A stretch of 64,000 nt of DNA from positions 2,556,932-2,620,931 of the forward strand of contig NZ_CP012023.1 of the NCBI RefSeq assembly GCF_001308265.1, read 5' to 3'. Made by a program: the position numbers and the translations under genes. This document shows positions 16,342 through 25,718 of this stretch, in pieces. The stretch's first letter is position 1; each line of letters begins with the position of its first letter. The stretch comes from Celeribacter marinus. GTDB taxonomy: Bacteria; Pseudomonadota; Alphaproteobacteria; Rhodobacterales; Rhodobacteraceae. The notes under the pieces are model-generated. The model ran no database searches, was not told where the DNA came from, and saw only the letters and a list, made by a program, of their open reading frames with translations.

Positions 16342-17226
16342 TCACGCCGATAGCCCTACCGCGCGCACCTGCTCAGGCGTCACCAGTTTTGAGGCAATCA
16401 AGTCCTCGATCTGCCGGTTTGTGATGTGGCGGCACAGCGGATGGCGCTCATGGATCCAGTCAGCGAGGCTGATACGGCCTTTGGCTTCGGCCTCTCGCGT
16501 TTTCTCACGCTCCGCCTGGATCTGGGCCAGCCCATTTTCCCAACGTCGCACCTTGAACCAGTTGTCTGAGAAGCAGACCTTGCTGCGTGTGTAGCTTTCG
16601 GTTTCGGCGGCATAAGCTTTGACTGCCAACAGCAGATCCTCGGATTCAACGCCCGCCTTCACCGCCGCCGCAATTTGCTTCAGGCAGGTTCGTCGATCTC
16701 GGACCCGGTCCTTGGGATAGGCCAACAAGATCTTCTCCAATTCTAAACCTTCAACCTCCCCCGCCGCCTCGCGCCTGCGCGTAGGTGGTTTATGGATGGT
16801 TTTAGGATGGTTTGGGGTCCACCGTGAACCCCGTACCCCGTTCACCGTGGACCCCGTACCGGGTTCAGTCTGGACGGGGTCCACAGTGACCCCCGTCTGA
16901 ATGTCGGGCTCAGCCGTGGGCTCGAGCGCGGCCACGCGCTCCAACACAATGCGGTAAATGACGGTGTAGCCGTTTTTGCAATGCCGCCGTCCTGTTTCGA
17001 TCAGAATGCCTTCGCGCAAGAAGTCGATGATGGTGCGCTTCACCGTGCTCTCGCTGAGCTCAGTGTGGCGCTGGATCGTCCCCTTGGAGCACCAGATGCC
17101 CGAGCCGTCATCGCTCGCCTTGTCGGCGAGAAACATAATAATCTGCTTGCGCGCGGCGCTGCCAAAGCGGCGCTCGGCGCATTCATTTGCTATGCGCCAG
17201 CTCATGATCTCACCGCCAATTGGCAT
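16342..17226 (-). CDS. Helix-turn-helix protein of plasmid/phage replication type
   Basis: 294 residues (or 287 from the internal ATG at 17205). The N-terminal winged helix has SAARKQIIMFLADKASDDGSG and CSKGTIQRHTELSESTVKR, typical of HTH_36-type replication proteins. A Pro/Thr-rich linker follows. The C-terminal half (DRRTCLKQIAAAVKAGV, WFKVRRWENGL) resembles Rhodobacterales phage or plasmid replication-initiation-like proteins. GGTGAG precedes the internal ATG. Its position next to the tRNA scar suggests that it belonged to an integrated element. No primase or helicase gene is adjacent. Confidence 0.65.
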   Translation of the reverse strand: MPIGGEIMSWRIANECAERRFGSAARKQIIMFLADKASDDGSGIWCSKGTIQRHTELSESTVKRTIIDFLREGILIETGRRHCKNGYTVIYRIVLERVAALEPTAEPDIQTGVTVDPVQTEPGTGSTVNGVRGSRWTPNHPKTIHKPPTRRREAAGEVEGLELEKILLAYPKDRVRDRRTCLKQIAAAVKAGVESEDLLLAVKAYAAETESYTRSKVCFSDNWFKVRRWENGLAQIQAEREKTREAEAKGRISLADWIHERHPLCRHITNRQIEDLIASKLVTPEQVRAVGLSA

Positions 17227-17302
17227 GAGGGCAGACCGGAAATGCCGTAGGTGTTGGGACGGAAAAATTCTTTTATGCCGTTGAGGTGGGTGGCCGCCCC
17301 CT

Positions 17303-17344
17303 CAGCGGTTTTTCTTTGCCTCTTCACCAGAGAAAAAGCCGCTG
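17303..17344. repeat. Long hairpin upstream of the HTH replication-type gene
   Basis: CAGCGGTTTTTCT (17303-17315) pairs with AGAAAAAGCCGCTG (17331-17344) with one bulged base. It lies between the HTH gene start and the tRNA fragment. It could be a bidirectional terminator or part of a replication or integration site. Confidence 0.5.
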
Positions 17345-17441
17345 AAAAACCGTTTACTTGGACCTCGTATCCTATTGAAAAGCAGCCCTGAACGAAACAA
17401 GTCCGTTTACAATTTTTCCCTTTGAAATCAACAAAATTTTC

Positions 17442-17489
17442 CGGATTGCAAATCCGTGTACACCGGTTCGATTCCGGTACCCGCCTCCA
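17442..17489 (+). tRNA. 3' fragment of tRNA-Cys(GCA), attachment-site scar
   Basis: The sequence runs from the anticodon arm (CGGATTGCAAATCCG, anticodon GCA), through GTGTA, the T arm ACCGG-TTCGATT-CCGGT, and the acceptor strand ACCCGCC to TCCA. The matching 5' half (acceptor GGCGGGT and D arm) is absent; upstream bases are AT-rich and unrelated. Such 3' duplicates are left when a tyrosine integrase inserts an element into a tRNA gene. No integrase gene and no intact tRNA-Cys lie in the window. Confidence 0.85.
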
Positions 17490-17654
17490 CGATCCTTCGT
17501 GCAGTCAAGCATGCTTGATCAAAATACATTTCATATGAACGGCTCAGTGTTGGCGCGTCTGATGTGTTTTGGATTTGGGTTTTGCGCCACACCGAAATGG
17601 CTGCGTCCATAGGCTAGCCAACAACGTGCACGTTAGATCATCGATAACGCCACC
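17490..17654. other. Short gene-free junction right of the tRNA scar
   Basis: 165 bases between the tRNA-Cys fragment and the stop of the HlyD gene. No motif is recognised. A 60-codon minus-strand frame across the tRNA fragment is an artefact. Confidence 0.5.
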
Positions 17655-18947
17655 CTACTCGCGTAGCGCACGGTCGCGCACGCGCAGGACGGGGTTCCAA
17701 AAATACTCCAGGATAGAGCGCTGCCCTCGGATGATATCGACCTGTGCGACCATGCCGGGTAGGATTTCGACGGCATCCCCGTCAAGCAACGTCAACTCGG
17801 ACGCAATCGACACATCGACCGAAAACGCCCGCGCGTCGATCTCTTCGGAAAAACTGGAGTCGGCCGAGACGCGGATCACTTTTCCATCAAGGCTGCCATA
17901 CTTTGCCGCGTTATACGCCGTTAGTGTAATACGTGCGTCCTGACCCGGCTCGACGTTTGCGATATCCTCAGGCAGAATCAACGCCTTAACCCGAACATCG
18001 CCGCCTGTTGGAACGATCTCCGCGATGGTATCCCCTTGCTTGACGAAGGCACCGATGCTGTCGAAAAACACCTGATTAACGGTCCCTGAAATCGGTGCGC
18101 GTACATCGGTTTCACTGACGCGTTTTTGTAAGGCGGGCAAGCGTTCGGACAGTTCGTTGATCTGCTGCAATGTCTCGGCGCGTTGGGTGTAAACCTCGTT
18201 GAAATAGCCCGCATCAACCGCAGCAATTTGCGCAGCAATCTCTTGCACGGAGTAGCGCAAGGCCGCCTCACGTTCGCGCAAGACGTTCGCTTGTGTGGTC
18301 AGGTTGGTGCTATCGCGCTCCAATCTGTATCGTTCGGTTTGCGCCACGGCCCCCGCCGCAACCAGTGGCAAGACCTCCTCGCGCTCTTCGGCCAAAACGG
18401 CCGCAGTTGCCATATTGCCAAACGTCTCGGCCCGCACACCCTCCAACTCGCGTTCGGTTTGCGCCTGCGATTGGATCAAGGCCAAACGGCGTGCATCACG
18501 GTCGGCACGGCGCGCGCGTGACAACTCCTCCTCGGCGGCCACAAGCGAGCGCATGACCTCGTCCTCAGACCCGTCCAAAAACACCTCGCCCGACCATGTT
18601 TCATCGTCAAGTTCCGCCTCCAACCGCGCCAAGACGATCGATAGCGAACTTAGACGTTGCGATGCCTCTGCCAAAGAGGCCTTGGCCTCAACGGGGTTCA
18701 CTTCGGCGATCACATCGCCTTGGGTGATGGTCCCGCCCGCAGTGGCGTGAAATGCATTGATAGCGCCAGATACAGAGACCTGCACCATTTGGTTGGAGGC
18801 CAGTGTGACGACCCGCCCCTGACCGCGTGTCACGAGGTCCAGTTTGGTAGCATTGGCCCAGACCAAAAACACACCCAAAAGCACGACAGACAGCAAAATG
18901 ATGTCTTTGTACTTTTCTTCCTTTGCGCGCCTCTTGCCAAATATCAT
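17655..18947 (-). CDS. Type I secretion periplasmic adaptor, HlyD family
   Basis: 430 residues. One TM helix near the N-terminus (DIILLSVVLLGVFLVWANA), a split lipoyl/barrel-sandwich half around VVTLASNQMVQVSVSG, and a long alpha-helical coiled-coil hairpin (about 100-290, rich in A/E/R). The second lipoyl half is RVSETDVRAPISGTVNQVFF and IGAFVKQGDTIAEIVP, followed by a beta-barrel domain with ILPEDIANVEPGQDARITL. It bridges the ABC exporter and TolC. The ATG overlaps the ABC stop (ATGA). Last gene of the secretion operon. Confidence 0.93.
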   Translation of the reverse strand: MIFGKRRAKEEKYKDIILLSVVLLGVFLVWANATKLDLVTRGQGRVVTLASNQMVQVSVSGAINAFHATAGGTITQGDVIAEVNPVEAKASLAEASQRLSSLSIVLARLEAELDDETWSGEVFLDGSEDEVMRSLVAAEEELSRARRADRDARRLALIQSQAQTERELEGVRAETFGNMATAAVLAEEREEVLPLVAAGAVAQTERYRLERDSTNLTTQANVLREREAALRYSVQEIAAQIAAVDAGYFNEVYTQRAETLQQINELSERLPALQKRVSETDVRAPISGTVNQVFFDSIGAFVKQGDTIAEIVPTGGDVRVKALILPEDIANVEPGQDARITLTAYNAAKYGSLDGKVIRVSADSSFSEEIDARAFSVDVSIASELTLLDGDAVEILPGMVAQVDIIRGQRSILEYFWNPVLRVRDRALRE

Positions 18948-21157
18948 TGCGTATTTCCCGCTTTTTGGGACGGACGCTTGAGCGGGCCAAGTTTACGCGT
19001 GATTGTACGCGGCGCGCGTGGTTTTTCGGTCGGGTTCACATCGGCCTTTGCCGTCTTTTTTCGGTACTCGGCCACGCTCATATCCTCGACAATGCGCCCT
19101 TGGTCCATGATCAAGACGCGGTCGCACAGGCCAATGAGTGCGGCCTTGTGTGTCACAATCATCATCGTTCGATTGGCCTTTTTGGTGCGCAAATAGGTGA
19201 CGATGCGCGCCTCCAATTGCGCGTCCATCGCTGACGTCGGCTCGTCCATCAACAACACGGGCGGATCAAACGCCAAGGCACGCGCGACACTAATCGCCTG
19301 TTTTTGTCCGCCAGACAGGTTTGCGCCCTGTTCGGCCACTTGGTAATCAAGGGGAAAAGAGCCCATACCGACCGCCGCCAACGCCTGTGTTACCACAGCC
19401 TCATCCAGACGCTCATGGGCCATGGACACGTTGTCAAACAGGCTACCTGCAAACAGCCAAGGCATCTGAAACACCGTCCCGATTTGGTGGGGAATGCGTG
19501 CACGTGGAATGGCCGCGACCGCTTGTCCGCCGACAAACACCGCGCCCGTTTCCGGCTCGCACAGCCCGTTGAGCAGGCGCAAGAACGTTGTCTTTCCCGA
19601 GCCGGTACGGCCCAAAATGGCGACCTTTTCGCCCGCATTGATTGTCACAGACAGACCAGAAAACAGCGCAGGCATTTCGGACTGGGGCCGGTAGGTCACG
19701 TTGGAGACGTCGATCACAGCGCGGGTGTTGGTCGCGGTCGTGGCGTGCGCCACTTCGCCCATGCGCTGCGTGCTCAAAAACTCATGCAAATTACGATACG
19801 CGACACGTACACTGCTAATACGTCCCATGGCTTGGCCCACGCGCGACAACGGCCCCATGGCGCGCCCCGACAAGATCACCGACCCCATGATGGCGCCCAT
19901 CGTGATCTGTTGCGACACAAACAGGTGAAACCCGATAACAATGACCGCAACCTGTACAGATTGCTGGACCACCGAAATCATAGCGCCAACCACGGACGAC
20001 AAATCACGCGCCCGCGTTGTGGCCACACGTTGTTGACCCGCTTGAGACAAAAACCGGCGTTTGAGCAACGAATACGCCCCACTCACGCGCAATGGTTCAA
20101 GGCCCGACAAGACTTCCACCAGCAGGCTTTGGCGTGTTTGTGCCACCCGTGATGCATCCTTGCTTGACCGCGTTACGATGGGTTGGGCCAGCATGACGCC
20201 ACCAATAACCACAGGCACAGCCACAAGCGGGACAATCGCCACGGCCCCCGCGATGTGCCAAATGACGTAGACGAACACGAACACGAACGGCAGATCGACA
20301 AAGGCCAGAACCGCCGCCGAGGTCATAAAATCGCGGTAGTGTTCGTAGTCGCGCACGACAGAGGCCAGTTGCCCGATTTTACGATCCGAGTTGCGCGACG
20401 ATGCGGAGACGAATTGATCGAAAATGTCTTCGGTGACGCGCCGATCTGCACGCTCTGTTGCCGCCTCGACAATGGCAGATCGCGCATTGCGCAACACCGT
20501 ATCAAACAGCACCGCGATGGCCACACCAATGGCCAAGGCGTAGAGACTTTCAAGCGCTTTATTTGGCAAAACCCGATCATAGACCACCATCACAAAGAGC
20601 GATGTGGCGATCCCCAAAACGTTGGATAAAAATGCCGCGACCAAAATCCACGCGACCCGCTGTCCGCCAAGCGTCTTGATCGGGTTGATCGCGCTCAACC
20701 GCCCCTGAACACCACGATCATCGGCATCCTCGGGATAAAACCAAAGCGCGCGCGCCGCACCATTCAATGTCTTGAGTGCGACCGTCTCTTGGCCCACGTG
20801 ACCGTCTGGGTCCGCGCGTGAAATCACCGCCGTCTCATCGGTCAATTCGTGCAAGATAACCGCGTTTCCTGTGTCATCCACAACGAACGCAGGCACACAG
20901 TGACGCGGCAAATCCGCGATTGGTATGTTATGTGTCTGCGCCTGAAATCCGATCTTGGAGAGCGCATCTTGGGCGCGCTCGAACGTCTCGTCGGCGGGAG
21001 ATGCCGCGAGGGCCTCACCGATGACGTCTTGGGCGATGGGCGCGCCCAAATCGGCCAAAAGGCGCGACAAAAGCGTGGCATGTGTAGCAATCTCGCCCAC
21101 GGGCTTTGCGTCTTTTTCGGGAGGCGTCACGGCCTTGGCTTTTCGGTCAAAGATCAT
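18944..21157 (-). CDS. Type I secretion ABC transporter, LapB-type (permease-ATPase)
   Basis: 737 residues. The N-terminal 130 residues resemble a C39-like domain (LLSRLLADLGAPIAQ, HCVPAFVVDD) but lack the catalytic Cys at its start, as in LapB/HlyB-type exporters that do not cleave their substrate. About six TM helices span roughly 165-440. The ATPase has Walker A GRTGSGKTT (516-524), signature LSGGQ (about 614), Walker B VLLMDEPT (634-641) and the switch His in IVTHK. The tail is basic and proline-rich. ATG 21157 is chosen over GTG 21178 because it fits the domain start and clears the tolC stop by 5 bases. Confidence 0.93.
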   Translation of the reverse strand: MIFDRKAKAVTPPEKDAKPVGEIATHATLLSRLLADLGAPIAQDVIGEALAASPADETFERAQDALSKIGFQAQTHNIPIADLPRHCVPAFVVDDTGNAVILHELTDETAVISRADPDGHVGQETVALKTLNGAARALWFYPEDADDRGVQGRLSAINPIKTLGGQRVAWILVAAFLSNVLGIATSLFVMVVYDRVLPNKALESLYALAIGVAIAVLFDTVLRNARSAIVEAATERADRRVTEDIFDQFVSASSRNSDRKIGQLASVVRDYEHYRDFMTSAAVLAFVDLPFVFVFVYVIWHIAGAVAIVPLVAVPVVIGGVMLAQPIVTRSSKDASRVAQTRQSLLVEVLSGLEPLRVSGAYSLLKRRFLSQAGQQRVATTRARDLSSVVGAMISVVQQSVQVAVIVIGFHLFVSQQITMGAIMGSVILSGRAMGPLSRVGQAMGRISSVRVAYRNLHEFLSTQRMGEVAHATTATNTRAVIDVSNVTYRPQSEMPALFSGLSVTINAGEKVAILGRTGSGKTTFLRLLNGLCEPETGAVFVGGQAVAAIPRARIPHQIGTVFQMPWLFAGSLFDNVSMAHERLDEAVVTQALAAVGMGSFPLDYQVAEQGANLSGGQKQAISVARALAFDPPVLLMDEPTSAMDAQLEARIVTYLRTKKANRTMMIVTHKAALIGLCDRVLIMDQGRIVEDMSVAEYRKKTAKADVNPTEKPRAPRTITRKLGPLKRPSQKAGNTQ

Positions 21158-21162
21158 TGATC

Positions 21163-22408
21163 TCACTCCACATTCCAAAGGGCGTCACACATCGCAACAA
21201 CGTCACAAACGCCGCCCTTAGACTGTAACAGATTGAGCGTTGCCATCTGGCGTTGGGTGTCGATGCCAATGAGAGCGATTGCGGTTTCGGCCTGCGCAAT
21301 CACTTCGCGCGCTATGGTGCCAACATCCGCACGTCCGATCCGCAACAACTTTTCCATCTCGGCCAACCTACGCTCTGATTGTGCCTTGCGCTCCAATAGC
21401 AAACCACGCCGCTGCGCCCCTTTTTGCGCCGTGATCCGCGCAAGTTCGGTGTTTTTGCGAAGCGCATCGCGGAGCGCCTCCGCCTGTTCACGTTGCGACA
21501 TGTGCCGTGCGGCCAACGCCGCCGCACCCGCATCTGTGGCCCCGCCATCATAGACGTTGAGATCAACTTTCACGCCGAAATAAACCGAGGGGGTATCATC
21601 GGCATTGCTCACGGTCGCGACCAGATTTGTCTGTGGCTTTTTGTTCGACATCACTGCGCGGCGATCCGTCTCGCTTAGATCCGCTTGCAACTCCACCGCG
21701 CGAATGCGCCATGCGGGCGCGCGCGCAACATTCCCCTCGCGCAAGCGCGCATACAGATCGGAGTGCGCGCCTGACACTGTTAGGTATTGATCCAGCTCCG
21801 CACGGGCCAAGTCACGTTGCAATGTGAAATCGAGCCTGTTTTGTCGGGCCTCGGACAGCGCCGCCTCAATGTCGAACATGGTCGAGTTCGTGACAATGCC
21901 GCTCGCATAGGCACTTGTAATCAAATCCTCACGCGCGCCGTATTGTGACAACGCCCGATCAATTTGTGCGATAGACCGGTCTGCGCCGCGCGCCTGAATT
22001 GCGGCCGAGACCAACCGGAACAACACGTCATCTGCGGCAAGGGCATGGGCCAAAACCGCACCCTCAACTTGCAAAGTGGCACCGTCAATTTGCGCGTCAA
22101 ACCGCCCGCCGTCAGAAAGCACTTTCGATGCAGACGCATTGACGACCGCGCCGGCATCTGTGTCGGTCGTCGTGCGCTCCCCTCCCGCGCCGAGCGAGGC
22201 ACCAACCTGCACAGAGCGGCGCGCGGCCACGGCGTCCAGATCACGTTGCGCCGCGCGCACCGCAAAACGCGCTGATTTCACCTCGGGTGCGGTCAGAACC
22301 GCGCGCTAATGGCGTCCCTATTATCTCGACATCACGGGTATCGGTATGGGGCGCGGGCGAGATCGGCGCACAGGCCGCCAGCATCAACGTCAAAACGATA
22401 TATCTCAT
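21163..22408 (-). CDS. TolC-family outer-membrane protein with apparent 5' frameshift
   Basis: The body (372 codons from GTG 22281) has TolC features: PEVKSARFAVRAAQRDLDA, the mid-protein repeat NSTMFDIEAALSEARQNR, AELDQYL, and the second helical pair ELARITAQKGAQ. The native start is almost surely ATG 22408, which overlaps the previous stop (ATGA) and encodes a lipoprotein signal (MRYIVLTLMLAAC, Cys13). That frame reads TPLARGSDRT and stops at 22241, while the body frame has a TAG just upstream of RAVLTAPEV. Removing one base or adding two in the CG run at 22300-22306 joins them. Either a sequencing error, a phase switch or a loss-of-function mutation. Confidence 0.85.
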
Positions 22409-23058
22409 CTGCGTATTTCCAACCGCAAAGACGCCATGGTTTGCGAGGCCCGCCGCGTTGCCTCAATCGCAATCGTTGCATGTTGAGAGACTGAGAATGC
22501 ACCTCGTACATAGCCGAATGGCTCGGTCGAGAATTGCCGTTCTTTGATGGTCCATGAGCCAAGCGTAAAGGTTTCGTAGGACTGCGAAGCCAATAGCCCG
22601 ACACCGGTTTGCACCGAAACCGCGCCTCGTTCGATCTCACCAAAGGCGCGGCCCGCCGCAAACAGGCTTGTGCTTTTGATCGTGATTGGCTCGACAAACA
22701 CCCCTGCCCCGTCCGGCATGGAATAGCGCGCATAGCTCACGCCCGCCTCACCGCTCACACCAAACGACAGATGGGGGCCAACCTCGTACACGGTGCGCTG
22801 CGCCCCGATTCCGAGGGTCCATTGTCCGGTCAGGCGGTCACGATCTGCGCGCTCGGTGTCCTCGGACCCACCGCCGCTTGACCCCGAATCAAACAACGGC
22901 CCCACAATGTCGCCATAGCTCGCAGTGATCACGTCGAGATAGGCGTGCGTGCCGCCAAACCCGTACAGATCCCACTCGGATGACCAAGCGGGAGTGGAGA
23001 AAAGGAAACTGGCCACCCAAAGGGCAGCCAGTTTTTTGTTGGTTGTGATGGAGCGCAT
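22405..23058 (-). CDS. Exported outer-membrane-barrel-like protein of the secretion operon
   Basis: 217 residues. Signal peptide (LAALWVASFLFSTPAWS), then alternating amphipathic strands: WDLYGFGGTHAYLDVITASYG, GQWTLGIGAQRTVYEVGPHLSFGVSGE, FGYVRGAFSVSQHATIAIEATRR. The pattern and the terminal strand ASLRLEIRR suggest a small outer-membrane or periplasmic beta-barrel, but no family is recognised. A Ser/Gly/Glu-rich loop (SGSSGGGSEDTERAD) may be exposed. Starts inside the upstream lipoprotein stop (TGATG reading) and overlaps tolC by 4 bases, so it is part of the secretion machinery or handles the cargo. Confidence 0.75.
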   Translation of the reverse strand: MRSITTNKKLAALWVASFLFSTPAWSSEWDLYGFGGTHAYLDVITASYGDIVGPLFDSGSSGGGSEDTERADRDRLTGQWTLGIGAQRTVYEVGPHLSFGVSGEAGVSYARYSMPDGAGVFVEPITIKSTSLFAAGRAFGEIERGAVSVQTGVGLLASQSYETFTLGSWTIKERQFSTEPFGYVRGAFSVSQHATIAIEATRRASQTMASLRLEIRR

Positions 23059-25718
23059 CAGACGGTTTGATCGCCCGTGTAAGCAGTGAGATCGTCGTCA
23101 AGAAACGCAGCAATGTCTGCTGTATCACCAACCAAAACATAAAGACCATCGTCATCAAAAACGTAGTCCATTTTATCGCCCTCATCGGCAGTGGAGCTAA
23201 AAACAATATACCCATCGTTATTAATATCATCGCTGCGCTCGATCAACTCGTCGAAATCATCGACTGAAACGCGAACGATTGGGGTGTCGTCGAGAGTATT
23301 GATCAACTGAACACCCGTGATGCCGCCAAAGCCCTCCTCTGCGAGGGCGGCCAGCGCCTCAGCATTCGACATATCGCTCATGTCGAGCATGTCCACATTA
23401 TAGACAAAGTTCACGAGGTCGGCGGCGCTATCAGGCAATTCACCCGTTAGGCTCAATTCGTACATGCCGACATTGAATGACACGGCGTCCTCACCATTCG
23501 CCTCGTCAAAGAGGTTCAGGTTCATACCTGCGCCAGTCCCGCTTGTGGTGCCTGCCGCAAGGCCCGTGATTGCGTAGTCTTCTAGAATGCCACTGACCAA
23601 GTCAACGGACTGCGCATCAAGTTCTTCCTCTGCGGCTACGGCTGCGTCATACGCGTCTGCATCAAATGTGCCATCCACCCAAACAGCATCCCAAAGCGCG
23701 TCGACGTCTCGCCATGCGGCATCATTTTCCAAGACCGATTGCACGTTCCCGAGAATACCCGTGAGGCTATTATCAAAATCGCCAGTCAACGCGAGGAAGC
23801 CATATTCGTCGTCGGAGTCCGACTGTGGCAGCGTAATCTGAATGCGCTCGCCGAGGTCGGCATCGCCCGCCTCATGCGAAATCTGCAACACAGCCTCGTC
23901 ATCCACATGGAAGGTCACGTTGTTAAACCCGCCAGTGATCGCCCATGTGTCGGTGTCCATGATATCGAACCCCTCAACCGCAGCGATCAAACCCTCAACA
24001 GATGCAGGATTGAAACTGGTGAAACTCGCGGACAATGTCGCGCCGGTTGCCCAAGACGCCGTGATGCCTGACGATGTGACTGCCAAATCTGGATCATCAT
24101 CGGTCAGCGCCGCTTCAAACGCGATCAACGCGCCCTCAACGCGATCGGCAAAGCTGCCGAGCTTTTCTTCGCTTGCTGCGACTTCGGCTTTGAAACCCTC
24201 GATGCCGTCCATAACGTCTGCGCCGACTTCAACTTCTACGAGGGGTTCGGCGAATGCCTCACCGAATGAGACCGTTCCGCTTTCGGTGTAGCCCTGTTGG
24301 TCGGTGAGAGTCACAACAACCTCAATATCCGCGCCTAGATCAGCCTCGGTCACGGTGTAGCTGCTGCTCGTTGCACCCGCGATATCGTCGCCATCGCGCG
24401 TCCACTGATAGCTGTGGCTCGCAAAATCGCTCGCATCGCCGCCGTTGATGGTGTTGTCGTCGTCGGTGAACATCCCGTACAACTCGTCACCGTCCGCGAC
24501 AGTCAGAGTATCACCCACAAACGAAAAATCGCCTCCATCCGCGTCGTAATCACCCTCCGACGCTTCATCAACACCAGTCGCGGTGACCGTCAACGCCTTG
24601 GTCACGGATTTACCGCCTGCATCCGTGGCGGTCACGGTGATGGCATAGGTTTCTTGCTCTTCGAAATTCAGCGCGACACCATCGGCAAGGTATAGACCGC
24701 CATCCTTGACGACAAACTGCGCGGCATCGGCCCCGCCCAGCGCGTAGGTGAACGCTTGCTCAGCCCCTTCCGCGTCTGTGACAGCCAACGCCCCGATGAA
24801 CGCGCCCGATTCGTTCTCTTCGACGGTTGCGTTATCCAATGCGACATTTGTCGGAGCCTTGTTCGCAATGAGTGCGGTCACATCCGTATCAGCGGCATCA
24901 ATGCCACCCACATCGTATTGACCTGCCACCGCAGACGCACTCGAAAACGCATCCAATGTGGTTGCAGGGTCCAGATCCTCGACCGCATCAATGGCTGTGG
25001 CGACCGCCGCGACCTGAGCCGCGACTTTTGCCACGACATCCGCATCCAACGTACCCGCCGCCTCAAGCGCGCCAGAGGTCAACGCTGCGGCGTCAAATTC
25101 TGTTTCGCCCGCCTCGGCAGCCTCAGAGACTTCCGCAATGATCGCGTTGAACGCGGCCGTAAGACCCGCGCCCTCAGCTGCATTACCATTTGCCTCAAGC
25201 GCGGCACCAACGATTTGCGCGGATGCCATGATGGACTGTGTGACCTTTTCATAGGCAAGCGCCGCAGCCGGATCAACATCGGCAGCGTAGGGGTTGAATG
25301 TCGCGAAATCTGTATCAGTCGGAAGACCCAACGCTGTTGCAAGCGCCGCCGTATCGCCCGCATCCAAAGCAACACCGGTGAGCGGCGTGATGACGCCTGC
25401 GTTCGGGCCCGCTTTCATCGTCAGGCCGGAAATGATCTGACCAGACGAGCTATCGATTGTCTTCTCATCCGTGGTCACGACGAGGGTGTAGCCGTTGGGG
25501 TTTTCGATGGAATATCCACCGTCGTCGCCGGTGCGTACGGATGTCTCGCCCGCATCAAACTCGCCGTCATTGTCAGCGTCTGCAAAGACCAATGCGTTTG
25601 CAAGCGGCCCTTTGACAACGTTGCCGATAACGGGACCACCGGAGCCACTAGAATCCGATCCACATGCGGCGAGCGCCAGAAGACCGAGCGGGGAGAATGT
25701 GCGAATACGTGTGGTCAT
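23058..25718 (-). CDS. Large lipoprotein with cadherin-like domain, likely cargo or surface protein
   Basis: 886 residues. A lipoprotein signal ends LGLLALAACG (Cys19), followed by a Gly/Ser linker. A calcium-type segment DADNDGEFDAGE lies at about 48-59, and a long Ala/Asp-rich helical part (110-280) follows. A cadherin-like domain (about 290-385: TNVALDNATVEENESGAFIG, FTYALGGADAAQFVV, VTATDAGG) comes next, then an Ig-like piece with SYQWTRDGDDIAGATSSSYTV and a large C-terminal half of unknown fold. No RTX nonapeptides are seen. Very acidic. First gene of the type I secretion operon. Confidence 0.82.
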   Translation of the reverse strand: MTTRIRTFSPLGLLALAACGSDSSGSGGPVIGNVVKGPLANALVFADADNDGEFDAGETSVRTGDDGGYSIENPNGYTLVVTTDEKTIDSSSGQIISGLTMKAGPNAGVITPLTGVALDAGDTAALATALGLPTDTDFATFNPYAADVDPAAALAYEKVTQSIMASAQIVGAALEANGNAAEGAGLTAAFNAIIAEVSEAAEAGETEFDAAALTSGALEAAGTLDADVVAKVAAQVAAVATAIDAVEDLDPATTLDAFSSASAVAGQYDVGGIDAADTDVTALIANKAPTNVALDNATVEENESGAFIGALAVTDAEGAEQAFTYALGGADAAQFVVKDGGLYLADGVALNFEEQETYAITVTATDAGGKSVTKALTVTATGVDEASEGDYDADGGDFSFVGDTLTVADGDELYGMFTDDDNTINGGDASDFASHSYQWTRDGDDIAGATSSSYTVTEADLGADIEVVVTLTDQQGYTESGTVSFGEAFAEPLVEVEVGADVMDGIEGFKAEVAASEEKLGSFADRVEGALIAFEAALTDDDPDLAVTSSGITASWATGATLSASFTSFNPASVEGLIAAVEGFDIMDTDTWAITGGFNNVTFHVDDEAVLQISHEAGDADLGERIQITLPQSDSDDEYGFLALTGDFDNSLTGILGNVQSVLENDAAWRDVDALWDAVWVDGTFDADAYDAAVAAEEELDAQSVDLVSGILEDYAITGLAAGTTSGTGAGMNLNLFDEANGEDAVSFNVGMYELSLTGELPDSAADLVNFVYNVDMLDMSDMSNAEALAALAEEGFGGITGVQLINTLDDTPIVRVSVDDFDELIERSDDINNDGYIVFSSTADEGDKMDYVFDDDGLYVLVGDTADIAAFLDDDLTAYTGDQTV

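Noticed and set aside
17428..17610. 60-residue minus-strand frame across the tRNA fragment
   Set aside because: Encodes only the antisense of a tRNA 3' end and flanking bases, a common false call.
23000..23040. Terminator-like hairpin with T run on the plus strand
   Set aside because: It lies inside the signal-peptide codons of a minus-strand gene and no plus-strand gene ends there.
23058..25718. RTX toxin repeats in the large lipoprotein
   Set aside because: Acidic Asp/Gly stretches occur but no GGxGxDxUx nonapeptide series is present.
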